Source of the DNA: Monosiga brevicollis MX1
Lineage: Eukaryota > Opisthokonta > Choanoflagellata > Craspedida > Salpingoecidae
DNA: 45,773 bases
Assembly: GCF_000002865.3 (NCBI RefSeq)
Contig: NW_001865061.1
Span: 379,289-425,061, forward strand
Direction: 5' to 3'
The notes below the pieces were generated by a model that did no database searches, was not told the origin of the DNA, and saw only the letters and a program-made list of their open reading frames with translations. Position 1 is the first letter of the stretch. Each line of letters starts with the position of its first letter. Shown here in pieces: positions 1 to 11,799 of the stretch. The translations under genes were made by a program, and so were the position numbers.

Positions 1-698
<698 letters not shown>

Positions 699-3600
699 CT
701 AGCTGTTACCCCACAAGACCTGGTCAATGCGGTGAAGCCATCCATGTGCAAAAGCCACACTGGCGTTTGGCAGAATCTGCGCCGACTCAATCGTCAAAAC
801 GCCATCGTTCTCCTCCACACTGAGGACATCGCCGTTGAGCGCCACCAACTCGGCTCCACCTGTATTCAAGTCGTTAATGCTGTAGGTTCCCGACACAATG
901 TGTCGAAACGCAAAGTCCCACATTGGGCCAGCCTCGTCCCCATTGGCTTGCAAAGCCGCGGCTTCTTCCGAGCTCAGCGCAGCAAAAGCGTCATTTGTAG
1001 GCACAAAAAGCGTGACGTTTGTCAGGTTCCGCGCCAGCTCAGACGCTTCGCTGCTGTTCAGCAGAGCCAGTAATCCCGCAAAGGCCGCCTCATCGTCCGC
1101 AAAAACATCCTCCAGCGTCGTTTCATGCGTTGATGGCCAGCTCAGGTTGGCCGGTAGCAATACCCGGTCGATCCGATGCACAAAGCCGTTGGCAATGACG
1201 ATGTTGCCTTCAATCACACTTGCGTTTCCAACTTGCAACTCATCCGGGCCCCCAGACAACTCAAGCTCGGCACCGGTAGCCGTGACAACCGTGCTCATGT
1301 TGCTCAAGTCGGCCAGGCTCCAGCTCGCATCTGGTACGACATGCAGTGCTAAAATTTGTCGCAAGGTTGTCAAATTCGTCTCGCTGAGCAGTGCCTCCAT
1401 CATGCCCTCGTCAAACGCCGCCGCGATTGCCTCGTTTGAGGGCACAAAAAGCGTCACGTCGCCCAAACTGGACACTGTTTCCAACAACGAACCCATGTTG
1501 CTGACATTGATCAAGGTCATCAACCCGGCAAAGGCTGAGTCAGATTGCAGCAAGGCGGCCGCCTCGATCGTTGGCATGCTCAGGTTGGCAGGCAGTAATG
1601 CTTGGTCCACGCGATGGACATAGCCGCCGACAATCAAAACATTTCCCTCCAGAACGCTCGCATTGTCAATGCTCAGATTCCCGGCCGACCCCGTCAGTAG
1701 TAAGCTTGTTCCAGCAAGCGTCTCAACTTCAGACCGGTTGCTCAACTCGCCAATAGACAAACTCTCATTGATGATGTGATGCGCCATAATTGTGCGGAGC
1801 GTTGTCCTGTTCTCCTCCTGCAGCAAAGAAACAAAGTCCAGGTTGTCAAATGCTTGCTCAATAGCGTCGTTGCTTGGCGCAATCACCGTCACATTGGCCA
1901 TCGTGCCCACCACAGTTTCCAACCCACTTGCAGACAAAAGGGCATAGAACAACGAATAGTCGGAATCAATCGCCAACAACAAGTCAGCCTTTGGAATCGG
2001 TATGCTCATATTGGGCGGTAGCAGCACTTGGTTGATGCGGTGCAATAGCCCGTTTGTAATCTCAATATCGCCTTCCAGTACAGTTGCATTGTTGACCGTC
2101 AAATTGCCCGGGCCACCAGCCAAAACAAGCGGTGCGCCACTCCAAGCGGTCACTTGGGACATGTTGCCCAGTTCAGCCACGGAGTAGCTCTCATTGATAA
2201 CGTGCATACGTAGCACTGCGCGCAGCGTTGTCAGGTTCTCTTCCGTCGTGAGATAGTACCATGTATAGTCGTCGCCAAAGAAGGCGCTTATCGCCGCATT
2301 CTCGGGAACTAACAGGGTGACATCGCTGAAGTTGGCCAGCTCGCTCAAATCCTCATCTAAGCGACTGGCGTCCATCAGGACCGTCAGTGCTGCGTAGTCG
2401 TCATCCAAGGCAATCAAGAGCGCAGCGTCCGGAACTGGTCTCGTGTAATTGGCAGGCAGCAAAACTTTGTCGATCCGGTGGACAAACCCGTTCACAATCT
2501 CAATATCACCCTCGACAATGCTCGCATTGTCTACAGTGAGGTTGTCATAAGCACCAGCAAGAGCCAAAACTTCCCCACTTGCTGCCACGGTGTAATTTAG
2601 CGCGCTCATGTCAGCAACAGACAAGCTCTCATTGACCACGTGTGAAAGCAGGATCTGATGAAGGGTTGTCAAATTATCCTCGTCAATCAGGTAAAATAGC
2701 GTGACCTCATCCAGAGTCTCAGCCAACGCCTCATTGGTTGGAACAAAAACAGTAACGTCAGAGTAGAGAGCAATATCCCGCAGCAGCTCGGTCATATTGA
2801 GCAAGCGACTGGCATTGTTGAACCACAGCTCGGACGCCACGAGTGCAAAAATATCCACGACACCCGAGGTGGATGTTGAGGTTGAGGTGCTCGTGGAGGT
2901 ACTAGTTGAGGTACTAGTTGAGATAGAAGTTGAGGTAGACGTTGAGGTGCTCGTGGATGTACTCGTTGAAGAAGAAGTTGAGGTACTCGTGGAGGTACTC
3001 GTGGACGTGGATGTTGAGGTGCTCGTTGAGGTGCTTGTTGACGTGGAAGTTGAGGTGGAGGTACTCGTGGAGGTACTCGTGGAGGAAGACGTTGAGGTGG
3101 AAGTGGATGTTGAGGTGCTCGTGGAGGTACTCGATGAGGTACTCGTTGACGTGGATGTTGAGGTGCTCGTTGAGGTACTCGTTGAGGTACTAGTTGAGGT
3201 GCTTGTGGAAGGTGCTCGTGGAGGTAGAAGTTGAGGTACTCGTGGAGGTGCTCGTTGAGGTACTTGTTGAGGTACTCGTCGAGGTGTAGGTGGATGTTGA
3301 GGTGCTCGTTAAAGTACTTGTGGAAGTACTCGTTGAAGTACTCGTGGAGGAAGACGTGGAGGTGCTAGTGGAAGTACTAGTGGAGGTATCAGCGCTGGAT
3401 GTGCTCGTAGAGGAACTGGTTGAAGTACTCGTTGAGGTGGAGGTGGATGTTGAGGTACTCGTGGAGGTACTCGTGGAGGAAGACGTTGCAGTAGTGGAGG
3501 TACTTGTTGAAGAATTTTCAGTCGAGGTGCTGGTCGAGGTGCTGGTCGAGGTGCTGGTCGAGGTGCTGGTCGAGGTGCTGGTCGAGGTGCTGGTCGAGGT

Positions 3601-6388
3601 GCTGGTCGAGGTGCTGGTCGAGGTGCTGGTCGCGGTGCTGGTCGAGGTGCTGGTCGAGGTGCTGGTCGAGGTGCTCGTGCTTTCAACTCCCTCAAATAGC
3701 AGCTGTTCCAGCGACATGCCACCTGGAACAAGAAGCTTGTTGATCCCGTGAGCAACGCCGTTGACGAGCTGCAGATTTGGCTTCACGATAGGAATGTCGT
3801 TGACAAAAACGGTGCCGTTGGCATTCTCACTAAACTGCAGTTGACGGCCCTCTAAAGTCGAGGCTTGCTCCATTTCTACCAGCTCCGAGCTGAAAAATGC
3901 GTCCTCCATGTGAAAGTGGTAGGCAACAACGGTTCTGAGGATGTCTGTATTTTGAGGCTCGAATAAAGCTAGGAGAGTTCTGGTGTTGAGTGCTTCGAAC
4001 GCGGTTTCGCTCGGCAAAAACACGGTGATGCGGTTCTCAGCAGCCTGATCATAGAGCCTTGCCTGTAGAGAGGCGAGTGTAAAGGCACGATAGCGATCAA
4101 CCATGGCCATGAAGCGCGCAATGTCAAGATCAAACTGTTGTTGCGTGATGACGACGTCAATCGCGTGGATGTAGCCGTTCAAAGCTGAGATGTTGGCCCT
4201 TACAATAACCGCCTCGTTGATACGGATGTTGTTGCCAGAAAGCGTCACGTGGATGAACGATGCTTGGTCCAAGGGTTCAAGGAAGCGAGGTGCAATGCCC
4301 TCAAGGTCCGCTGTTGAGAGATTGCGCGGAACGAGATGGCGGAGCAACAGTGCTTGCAGTTCATCCTTATTTTCTGGCTGGCGCAGGCGGTTGAGCTCTG
4401 CGCTGCCCAGTTCCTCAAAGGCATTGTTGGTGGGAGCAAAAAGGGTGAGTGGGGAGCCACCGCTCGTGCCCAACAGCCCATCAAGATCTGCCGCCAGAAC
4501 GAGCGATTCCAGCAGGCTAAAGTTTCCATTGTTGGTTATAGTAGCATAAATGGAATCATTGTCTTCCTGCGAGGGGCGGTCGAGATGCCATGACAATTAC
4601 GTGGCGACAAGGTCTGCGTGAGACTGAGCCGGAGGGAGGTGCGGCCGAGTCTGAAAGATGTAAACAAAATTAAAGGGGGGCGCGTGGGGAAGGACGGCGG
4701 TGGCAGATAGCATGTACCTCGAGTTGATCGATGGTTGAGGGGAGAAGAACCTCATCCAACTCATGAACGTATCCATTGCTTGCCAAGATGTTGGCCGTCA
4801 CAATGTTGGCACGGCCGAGTTTCAGGCCCCCGTCTTCGTTGGAGCTGGCCATGACAGTTTGTCCATCCACCAGGGTCTCATAGGGGCCTGGGTCTTGTTG
4901 CAGGGCTGCCTGAGAGAGATTGCGGGGGACAATGTGTCGTCGCAAGATGTCTCGAAAGCCATCAATAGTACTTGGGTTTGCAATGCTTTCAAAGTCAGCC
5001 GTGTCAAGTCGCAAAAAGGCATTGTTATTCGGCGCAAAGAGCGTGACGGGATTGAGACCCGTGGCCTTGAGCTCCTCGCGCAAGTCAGCAGCTTCAAGCA
5101 TAGCTGCCAGAATGGAAAATTGCTCGCGTTCGCTGATTGTCTTGAAGACTGAATACACATCGGGCTACCCGGATTGTTCAAAGCCAAAAAAGGAAGATGA
5201 GGCGCAGGTGTCAGCACGATGCGAGGCAGGTTGTCAGGCCAGCTGTCATGACCCACCTGAAAGACAGGCACAGGTGCTTGGCCCGCCTCTGGGGCCCCCT
5301 CCCTGGAGGGCCAGAGGACGGCGTCGATTTCGTGAACAATACCGTTGTCTGCCTTGATATTCTTGTTGATGATCAACGCCTCGTTGATGTAGATGGTGTC
5401 TCGATTGAAGACTCGAAGGCGCAGGTAGGAGCTGTTGGCCTCTGTGGGAAGCGCGCCAACAGCACGCTTGAGGCTTTTGAACGTGAGCCGATCATGAACG
5501 ACATGAGCCAGCAACAATTGTTCAAGTTGATCCCGATTCTCAGAACGGGCGAGCCGATCAAGCTCAGACTGCCCGAGCGCCAGAAGAGCTGCATCATTGG
5601 GGGCAAACACAGTCCCTTGGTCCAGGCCAGAATTCTTCAGCAGTGACTTGAGATTGGCTCGTTGCAGCAAGCCGGCAAATAAACTGAATCGGTCTCGGAC
5701 CCGAAGCGTCTTGAACAAGGAGTACGTCTGCGCCTACAAGTGCAACGAATAATAAGTGAGGAGCCAGACGCACTGAGCCAAGAAGCAAAATGACCAGTGA
5801 CGCGAGGGTCACACACACACACACACACACACACAGAGAAAGACACACAGAAAGAGAGAGAGAGAGGGAGACAGGCAGAGGGGGGGGACAGGGAGTTGCA
5901 GCATTGCTTACACAGTCATATCCCTCGTCATCCGCTTGATCTGTGCAGTCCTGCCAAATTTTCACGCACAGCCAGGTACACCGCCAAAAGTGGGCGTGAG
6001 CGATTGTGCGTGTGAAGCTGGTGCAAAAACATTTGACCGGTTTTCAGGCGCTTTGGATGACCATGGTAAGTGCTGTGGTCGTCCCCCAATTTGCCTTTTC
6101 TTTCAAAAAGCAAAATTCAAAAACGAGTCGCAATCAGTCAAGGCAGCAAAATTTGGAGCTTTGGTGGAAGAGTGTCCTTGGATGTTTACGTTGGGCCACG
6201 AGGGGCGAGCAGGCGGCACCAGAGGTGGGAGGCATTTTTTGTTTTCTTGTGCTGTTGGTCACAACGTGTCTGTTGGCCGACTGCCATCGAGAGACACTCA
6301 CCGCCAGTCCAATGCTTGGTCCTTGGGCGAGGAGGAGAAGGGCGGCGAAGAGCAAGGATGCGTGTCTCACGGAGATGAAGGCGCGCAT
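699..6388 (-). CDS. Secreted nine-domain fasciclin (FAS1) adhesion protein
   Basis: Exons (minus) are 6388-6302, 5950-5912, 5733-5257, 5164-4718 and 4566-699; all junctions are GT-AG and phase 0. Exon 1 is a classic 29-residue signal peptide with a leucine/alanine core. A short Cys-containing exon follows. Exons 3 and 4 each encode one FAS1 domain. The last exon encodes two more FAS1 domains, a Thr/Ser linker of about 160-280 residues (3190-3690 and on to about 2880), then five further FAS1 domains ending near HRIDQVLW. FAS1 signatures (TVFxPTNxAF early, HxIDxVLLP late) recur nine times. Many NxS/T sequons suggest an N-glycosylated extracellular protein; no C-terminal membrane helix or GPI tail is seen. 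FAS1 proteins mediate cell-cell or cell-matrix adhesion. The last exon is one base too long: an extra A:T pair at 3209-3210 inside the linker repeat shifts the frame. Without it the protein would be about 1638 residues. Confidence 0.85.
2870..3690 (-). repeat. Coding hexanucleotide array, Thr-Ser linker
   Basis: Degenerate 6-bp units, read on the minus strand as ACY-TCN/AGY, encode an almost pure Thr-Ser stretch between FAS1 domains 4 and 5. The 3530-3670 part is nearly perfect 12-bp units, so it was expanded recently. The reverse strand is also free of stops (it reads Val-Glu-Val-Leu repeats), which creates false plus-strand open frames. A single-base irregularity near 3209 breaks the minus-strand frame. 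Such linkers in surface proteins are usually heavily O-glycosylated and extended. Confidence 0.9.
5811..5870. repeat. CA/GA microsatellite in FAS1 intron 2
   Basis: A (CA)n tract followed by GA-rich sequence lies wholly within the 178-bp intron between the short Cys exon and the first FAS1 exon. It is non-coding. Confidence 0.9.
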
Positions 6389-7639
6389 GCTGAACGGTCA
6401 AGGCAATGGGATGTGCCTAGCCGGTGGGTCTGAGTAGACATGAAAATGCGTGACAGACGCTCGCCGGCTCCATCGACCGTGACAGGGCGCTTCTGCTGTT
6501 GCTGCGCAGGAGCCGCCTTTGAGCCGGCAGAAGTGTGCGGCGCATCTGAAACACGCTCCTCGAGAAGCAAACGCCAGACAGCTTCGGGCAGCATCTTGGA
6601 TCCATGCTTGCTCTCTGCTTCCTCAGGGGATGAAGACGCGTGGAGAATGGTTCTGCTTTGTGACACGGAGCCAAGTAGGGCGAAGTAAGGTGCGACTGCA
6701 AAGGTGCCTCCATGGCGACAAAGAGTCGCAGGCTCGTGGGGCTTGGAGCTCGCATGGATGAGTGAGAAGGTGCTTGTTGACATCTTGCGCCTTTCGCGCT
6801 GTGCAGTGCGCATCACGGCGACAGGTGCCAGCCAGGGGAAATTCATCGCGTCCCACAGTTTGGTGGGCTTGTGACAGGCGGGCAAGCTTTGCGAAAGGAG
6901 GCGCAGCCCAGCTGCAGCAGGTACAGGTACTCGAGGGAAGAGGGCGCGACTTGATCTTGATTGGGAATGTTGCCACTGCCCGACACCTGTTGGGGTTTTT
7001 GGGTCACGGTGCCCGGTGAGTAAGGAGAGAGTCTTTTCAAGCGGATACGACGCAAGCAAGACGGAAATTGGGGACGCGTTCGGTGCAGTACATGGCCGGA
7101 AAGCTGGGAAGGGCTCCACATGAGTGAGTGAGCAAAGTAGCCGCTCAACTACATGTGGGGTTTGTTTTGATTTACAAGTTTTTGCAACGGCAAGCCCGTA
7201 GAGCTGTGACATCCCGTCGCCGGAGGTTGTCCGGGGTGGAACCGACCAACGCAGTCATGGATGTCATGGACGCGCCCAAGTCAACTCCTGTCCGCCAATC
7301 GGAGGTCAGGAGCAGGGACACTCACGAGATGTGCGCGATTGTGGCAGTGCAGAAACCACAAAAAAAAAAAAAAAAGCAGCCATGCGTGCATGCAGGCATC
7401 ACGACCTTGTGTTTGCAACACATGTTTCGTGCTGTACTGTTGTGAAAAGGCGTTGAGATTATCTGTTTCCCCTTTCGTCTGACGCACCGGTTCAAAACAA
7501 AAACTCTGACCACAGCTCGTCGAAATCGCTCTCTCTCTCAATTTACCTTGCATTTCCAACCTTGCACGAAACGCGCTTTTCACCCCCTCTCTTCCAAAAA
7601 CACCTCCGCCCTCCTCTCTCTCTCTCTCTCTCTGTCGCG
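6389..7639. other. Divergent intergenic region, FAS1 gene / GNAT gene
   Basis: This holds the 5' flanks of two divergent genes. A 281-codon minus-strand open frame (6367-7212) crosses it, but it shows no recognisable domain and overlaps the FAS1 signal-peptide exon in another frame, so I do not call it a gene. A poly-A run lies at about 7361-7376. A CT tract at about 7614-7634 ends six bases before the GNAT start codon. Confidence 0.5.
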
Positions 7640-8853
7640 ATGGCGGCCATCGAGCTCGAGTTGGTGACGTACGACGACGCCAAGGCGTTTGCGGCGGATG
7701 TGCGCCCCTTTCTGGAGCAGGCGCCGGAACGGTATTCGGGATTGCTGTCGCTGCTGGAGGATCTGGAGACGTATGATACCCTGCCCAGCACCTGTTTTCT
7801 GGGCCTGGCCACGACGGCGAGCGAGGGTATCGCCGCCATTGCCTGCCAACTCTCTCTGTGGCATGGCGTGCAGGTCGTTGCGAACGAACGCTACGGCGAT
7901 GACGAGGTTAGATCCCTCGCTCTGGCCCTGTTTTACGCTTCCCCCGGTTGTTGCCCACGACGATTCTCGTCAAGGTGCAATCCTCGCCTGACCCTGGCAT
8001 GTGTTACACACAGGTGATTGACATCTTCAAGATCATTAGCGACACCATGCGTCAAGAGCGCGTAAGAGACGCCCCAGCACCACCACCATCACCCGCGTCT
8101 GCCACCCATCTGCCCCCCGTCTGCCCGTCCTTGCTCCACCTCCTCTCCACATCTTGTCTCCCCCGTTTCCTCCTTTTTTTTTTCACATCCTTTTCAGCTG
8201 CTTCTTGCTCACCAACCAAACCTGGCGCCTCCTCGTTGGATGGCGATTTTCCCTCCACCGTGCAGATGAACATTGCCATGGTCTGGGGCACCGATCGCGA
8301 CGCCAACCTGTTTGCCCACGCCATGCAGGAGAGCTCTTGGGCTACCGGCTACCGCAAGTTTCGCAACGTACATCTCCATCAACTGGGTGAAGCCGGTATC
8401 CTGACCCCCGAGCACCTGGTACCCGGGAGCATGGAGCTCGCCACAATTGACGACGTACAGGAATTGGCCCGTGACTACCGCCACCTGGCCGCCGAAGTCT
8501 TGGGGGCAGCCAGTACCAGCATGAAGCCAGAGGAATTTGAGAACAGCCTCAAACACTGGATCGGCCGCAACATGGCCTACAAATACGTCTATCATGGCCA
8601 CACGGTGGCCTTGGTCACCGCCGCCCGCTGCACCGGCAACCTGTGTCAGATCAATTGTGTCTTTACCGTACCCTGCTATCGCAACCGAGGTTTCGGTGCC
8701 ATGCTGCTTTACGAAGCCGTCTCCCACCTCACCATGGAGCGCGACTTTACCAATGTTCTTGTTCGCTCCACCGATGACGTCACGAGCCGCTGCTACCTCC
8801 AGCTCGGCTTTGAGGTGGTGGCCCTCCTCGCCGGATACCTGATCCAGATCTAA
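7640..8853 (+). CDS. GNAT-family N-acetyltransferase, uncharacterised
   Basis: Exons are 7640-7906, 8014-8061 and 8266-8853, all phase 0, giving 300 residues. The C-terminal third has the acetyl-CoA-binding fold of the GNAT family: a beta strand (NCVFTV), then the motif A loop YRNRGFGAMLL (the R/Q-x-x-G-x-G/A type), and near the end a motif B-like CYLQLGFEVV. The N-terminal 190 residues resemble the less conserved front half of two-lobed GNAT proteins. The substrate cannot be told from sequence. The start was chosen because it is the first Met after the CT-rich leader; an upstream in-frame Met at 7562 would only add sequence translated from that tract. The first donor is GTTAGA, a weak but usable site. 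The 48-bp middle exon is supported by exact phase and by continuous helix-like sequence. Confidence 0.75.
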
Positions 8854-9729
8854 AGTAGCCCCGCAAGAGCAAAGCTAGTGCGGTTATGGCAAGACGGTGT
8901 GCTGTCATACTATCCGTCTGTCACAATCTTGCTGGCCGCGTTCTCCTTTTCTTTCTTTATTTTTTTTTTTTTTTTTTTTTGTTTATAACCCCCCTTTTTT
9001 TTTTTCTGACTGGTGACCGAATCTGTGGCGGCGCAGACCTACCCTTGGGTCGTGCCGCAGCATCGCCAGATTGTTTCGTCGCCATACCTATCTATTTGTA
9101 GCAAGTTCGTTATCTTTTTCACTGTCTTTATCCAAGTGTGCGCCTGTTCGCCATATGCTTTTTCTTTGTCACTTCAGGTCCTCGGCAATTTTTTTCCATG
9201 TTTTGTGGTCGTCCTTTTCCTTTTCATGTTCGCCTCGGGGGCGGGTCCCTCTGCTGTGGCTGTCAGGCACCACGCACATCCATTTTTTTGTGGTGTGTCT
9301 TTTGCGTGCTCTGTGTGTCTGTGTCTGTGTCTGTGTGTCTGTCTCAGTGTCTCTGTGTCTCTGTGTGTGCTGCCGTTCATCATCGCCCATTCTCTTGAGT
9401 GCTGGATGCCGTGCTATGGCCGTGTCCAAGGATGAGCATTCGCTCGTCCCCCAATCTAGACGTGTCAATCAGAATGGTCCATTCATGGTCTTAATTGCGC
9501 GTCGCACAACTTCAACTCGGCGTGCAGCAGCACGCAATGCAGCAATACAGTCAAGTGACCACAGGCCAAAAACGGTTTGAGAGCACCGTCATCCAACCAA
9601 TCTGCCTTAACCAAGGAAAAAAAAACAATCGAGAGGTGGTAAAAACTTGAGAACCCAAGGTCGCAGTCAGCAAGCACTCCAACCCAACATTCAAACACAC
9701 GAGGGCATAGCTGACACGCTGCGAGCGTA
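8854..9729. other. Convergent intergenic region
   Basis: This is the 3' side of both the GNAT gene and the UPRT gene. It contains long T runs at about 8960-9005 and a GTCTGT/GTGTCT-rich segment at about 9310-9370. I see no coding signal; the open frames are products of low-complexity sequence. Confidence 0.6.
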
Positions 9730-11162
9730 TCAGGTGCCAAAGTAACGAGCGCTAAAGTCAATGGCCGTCCCGCTCACACAAATGCCCGAGGCAACAATGT
9801 GCACCTTAGGATGAGCCTTGAGAATGCTCTCAATACCCGAACGCGTGGCAAAGAGGTTAAGAATGACAATGTTCGACTCTGGCGCGCCATTGCTGATCAA
9901 AACCTCCAAAGCCCGCAGCAGTGTGGCTCCAGAGCCTGAAAGGGTTTAGGCAGCAGTCACACAGCAGGAAGGGATGCACAGGCTGTGCGTGAGGTACAAA
10001 GACTGAGAACTCCTAAAATATGAAAAAAACAGTGGTGGACCATCCTCTCAACTTTTCCCAAGTCTTCTCCCTGGGCGTCTCTTTGACAGAGCATGCAGCA
10101 TGCTGCATCCAACATACCAAGCACGGCATCTAAAAGAAGGATGGTCGCACTGTTGATGCGTGAGGGCAGATGTGCGTAGTACAGTCGTGGCTCATTGGCC
10201 GGGGCCGCTTCATCGTGACGAATCAAAATATGGCCCGTGGCCACAGACTTGAGGCAAGCCCGAAGTCCCTGTTCCATGGCTTGGCCTACAGGCGACCAAG
10301 ACCCGATGAAAACAAGCCCAAAGTGAATAAGAATCAAAGGGTGCACCCGCGTCAAGAAAGACCGGAGGAGTTGGTTGACAGAACCATGACGTACCGCCGC
10401 GCATGATGCTCACACCGACAGGCTCCGTGGCCAGCTCAAGGCCATCAAACGCATCACCTGTGTATTCAAAAGGGAGAGCGCGCAAGAGAGAGCGAGGGTG
10501 TGTGTGTGTGTGAACAGGCGCGGAACCAGATCAACGCTTGAGACAGGAGGCGACCACGCACCAAGAGGCGTCTTGACCGTTTTCTTGCGCATCTTCAAGT
10601 GTGAGAGTCCGGTCTCAATAACAAGGCGAATCTATAAAGGCCCAGCACAACCAGAGTAAGGCACCAGCCCGCAAAACAAGAAGGAGCCGGATCCTTCTTG
10701 CCCCTTTCCACAGAGAGGACAAGACTGACCAGGCGCTGGCTGTAAAACTCAAAGTCGGTCCCGGTGCAAGAGCTATAAACCATGTGACGCAAAACGACAA
10801 TAACACGTTGTGAGACACGACCGCACCAGCCTGACGGCTGAGCCAGCGGGAAGCGAAAGCCAAGCCAGGCAAGCAAACAAGAGCAGACGTACGTGTCGAG
10901 AAGGTAAGTCTGGAGCTCACGCACGTTGTCACTCTGCGGCAGCAGAAAGACCTGCGGCCCCAAGGCGCCTTCTTCAACCTATGCAAACCACCACACACAC
11001 ACACACTTTGTGAACAAAAGTGTCCTTTACCCGAGACCGCCAAAGCCAACACCAGCCTCAGAGCCTCAGGGAACCAGAGCTTCAGAGCCCCAGAGCAGAG
11101 CAAAGCAGAGCAGAACAGAGCAGAGCCGAGCAGAGCGTGCAGCAGCAACGTACCGTATCCAT
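9730..11162 (-). CDS. UPRT: Uracil phosphoribosyltransferase (UPRT) homologue
   Basis: Seven exons (minus): 11162-11154, 10978-10893, 10772-10730, 10631-10562, 10457-10395, 10285-10118 and 9935-9730. Together they are 645 nt and encode 214 residues, with matching phases throughout. UPRT makes UMP from uracil and PRPP in pyrimidine salvage, in the cytosol. Family landmarks in order: VFLLPQSDNVRELQTYL, DFEFYSQRLIRLVIETGL, VGVSIMRGGQAMEQGLR, GHILIRHDEAANEPRLYYAHLP, the PRPP-loop region ILLLDAVLGSGAT, and the C-terminal signature DFSARYFGT just before the stop. The PRPP loop departs from the usual DPMLATGG, and the uracil-contact segment before the C-terminus is short, as I recall for the animal UPRT branch. 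Catalysis is therefore uncertain. The three-codon first exon is the least certain part. Confidence 0.85.
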
Positions 11163-11799
11163 TCTTGCTCTTGGTGATCAAATTCCAAAAAAAAAAAAAG
11201 TGCATGTGTGTGTGTGTGTGTGTGTGTGTGTTGTCATCCTTTTTCCTTTTTTTTTTCCTTTTTTTTTCCTTTTTTTGCTTCTTTTTTTCCCTTTTTTTTT
11301 CATTTTTTTTTCTTTCGTACGAGTATCAGGGTTGAGAGCTGGCTGGCTTGATTCGAGGATCTGCTTTTTCTATGCAACCAACAGAATGAACAGAGAGGGA
11401 ATGATAGAGTGTGGCTATTACGAGAGGTGGAGCACATCGTGGTGCTGTGAGGCTTCGGCGATTGCTCAAGTTAACAAACTTAGGGCTCCAAACTCAACTA
11501 TTGAAGCTACAGGGCTGTTATCAAGCAACTGGTTCACCAGACCGTACGCATGTTTCTATTTCGTCTTCGTCTTCGAGGAGGGGGGTTTTTTTTTGGAACA
11601 GTCAGGCAGTGCATGATACATGGTTCAAAATTCTTCAATTAGACAAAGTGAGGACATGACATTGTTTTTTTTAAGAGAGATGATGTTTCCTCTATATTGC
11701 CAGGTGTGCCGTGCCGCATGCCACCCAGTGGCTAGGCTCTTGACAATCGAAAAGCCGTAATTCGTTCTGCTACTGCAGCCCGCACACACACAAAAGAGC
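11163..11799. other. Intergenic, UPRT 5' flank and USP 3' flank
   Basis: Both neighbours are on the minus strand. The region holds a poly-A tract (11189-11200), a TG repeat (11205-11231), T-rich sequence to about 11315 and unremarkable sequence to 11799. No coding signal is seen. Confidence 0.6.

Noticed and set aside
2797-3751. Plus-strand frames of Val-Glu-Val-Leu repeats antisense to the FAS1 linker
   Set aside because: They are the reverse strand of the Thr-Ser coding array, which is stop-free in both directions. They have no domain and no independent start context.
6006-6437. 143-codon plus-strand frame with a hydrophobic segment
   Set aside because: It is antisense to FAS1 intron 1 and exon 1, and the hydrophobic stretch falls in intron sequence. 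No homology is seen.
6367-7212. 281-codon minus-strand frame upstream of the FAS1 signal exon
   Set aside because: It has no recognisable domain or splice logic and it overlaps the signal-peptide exon in another frame. GC-rich DNA often leaves frames of this length open by chance.
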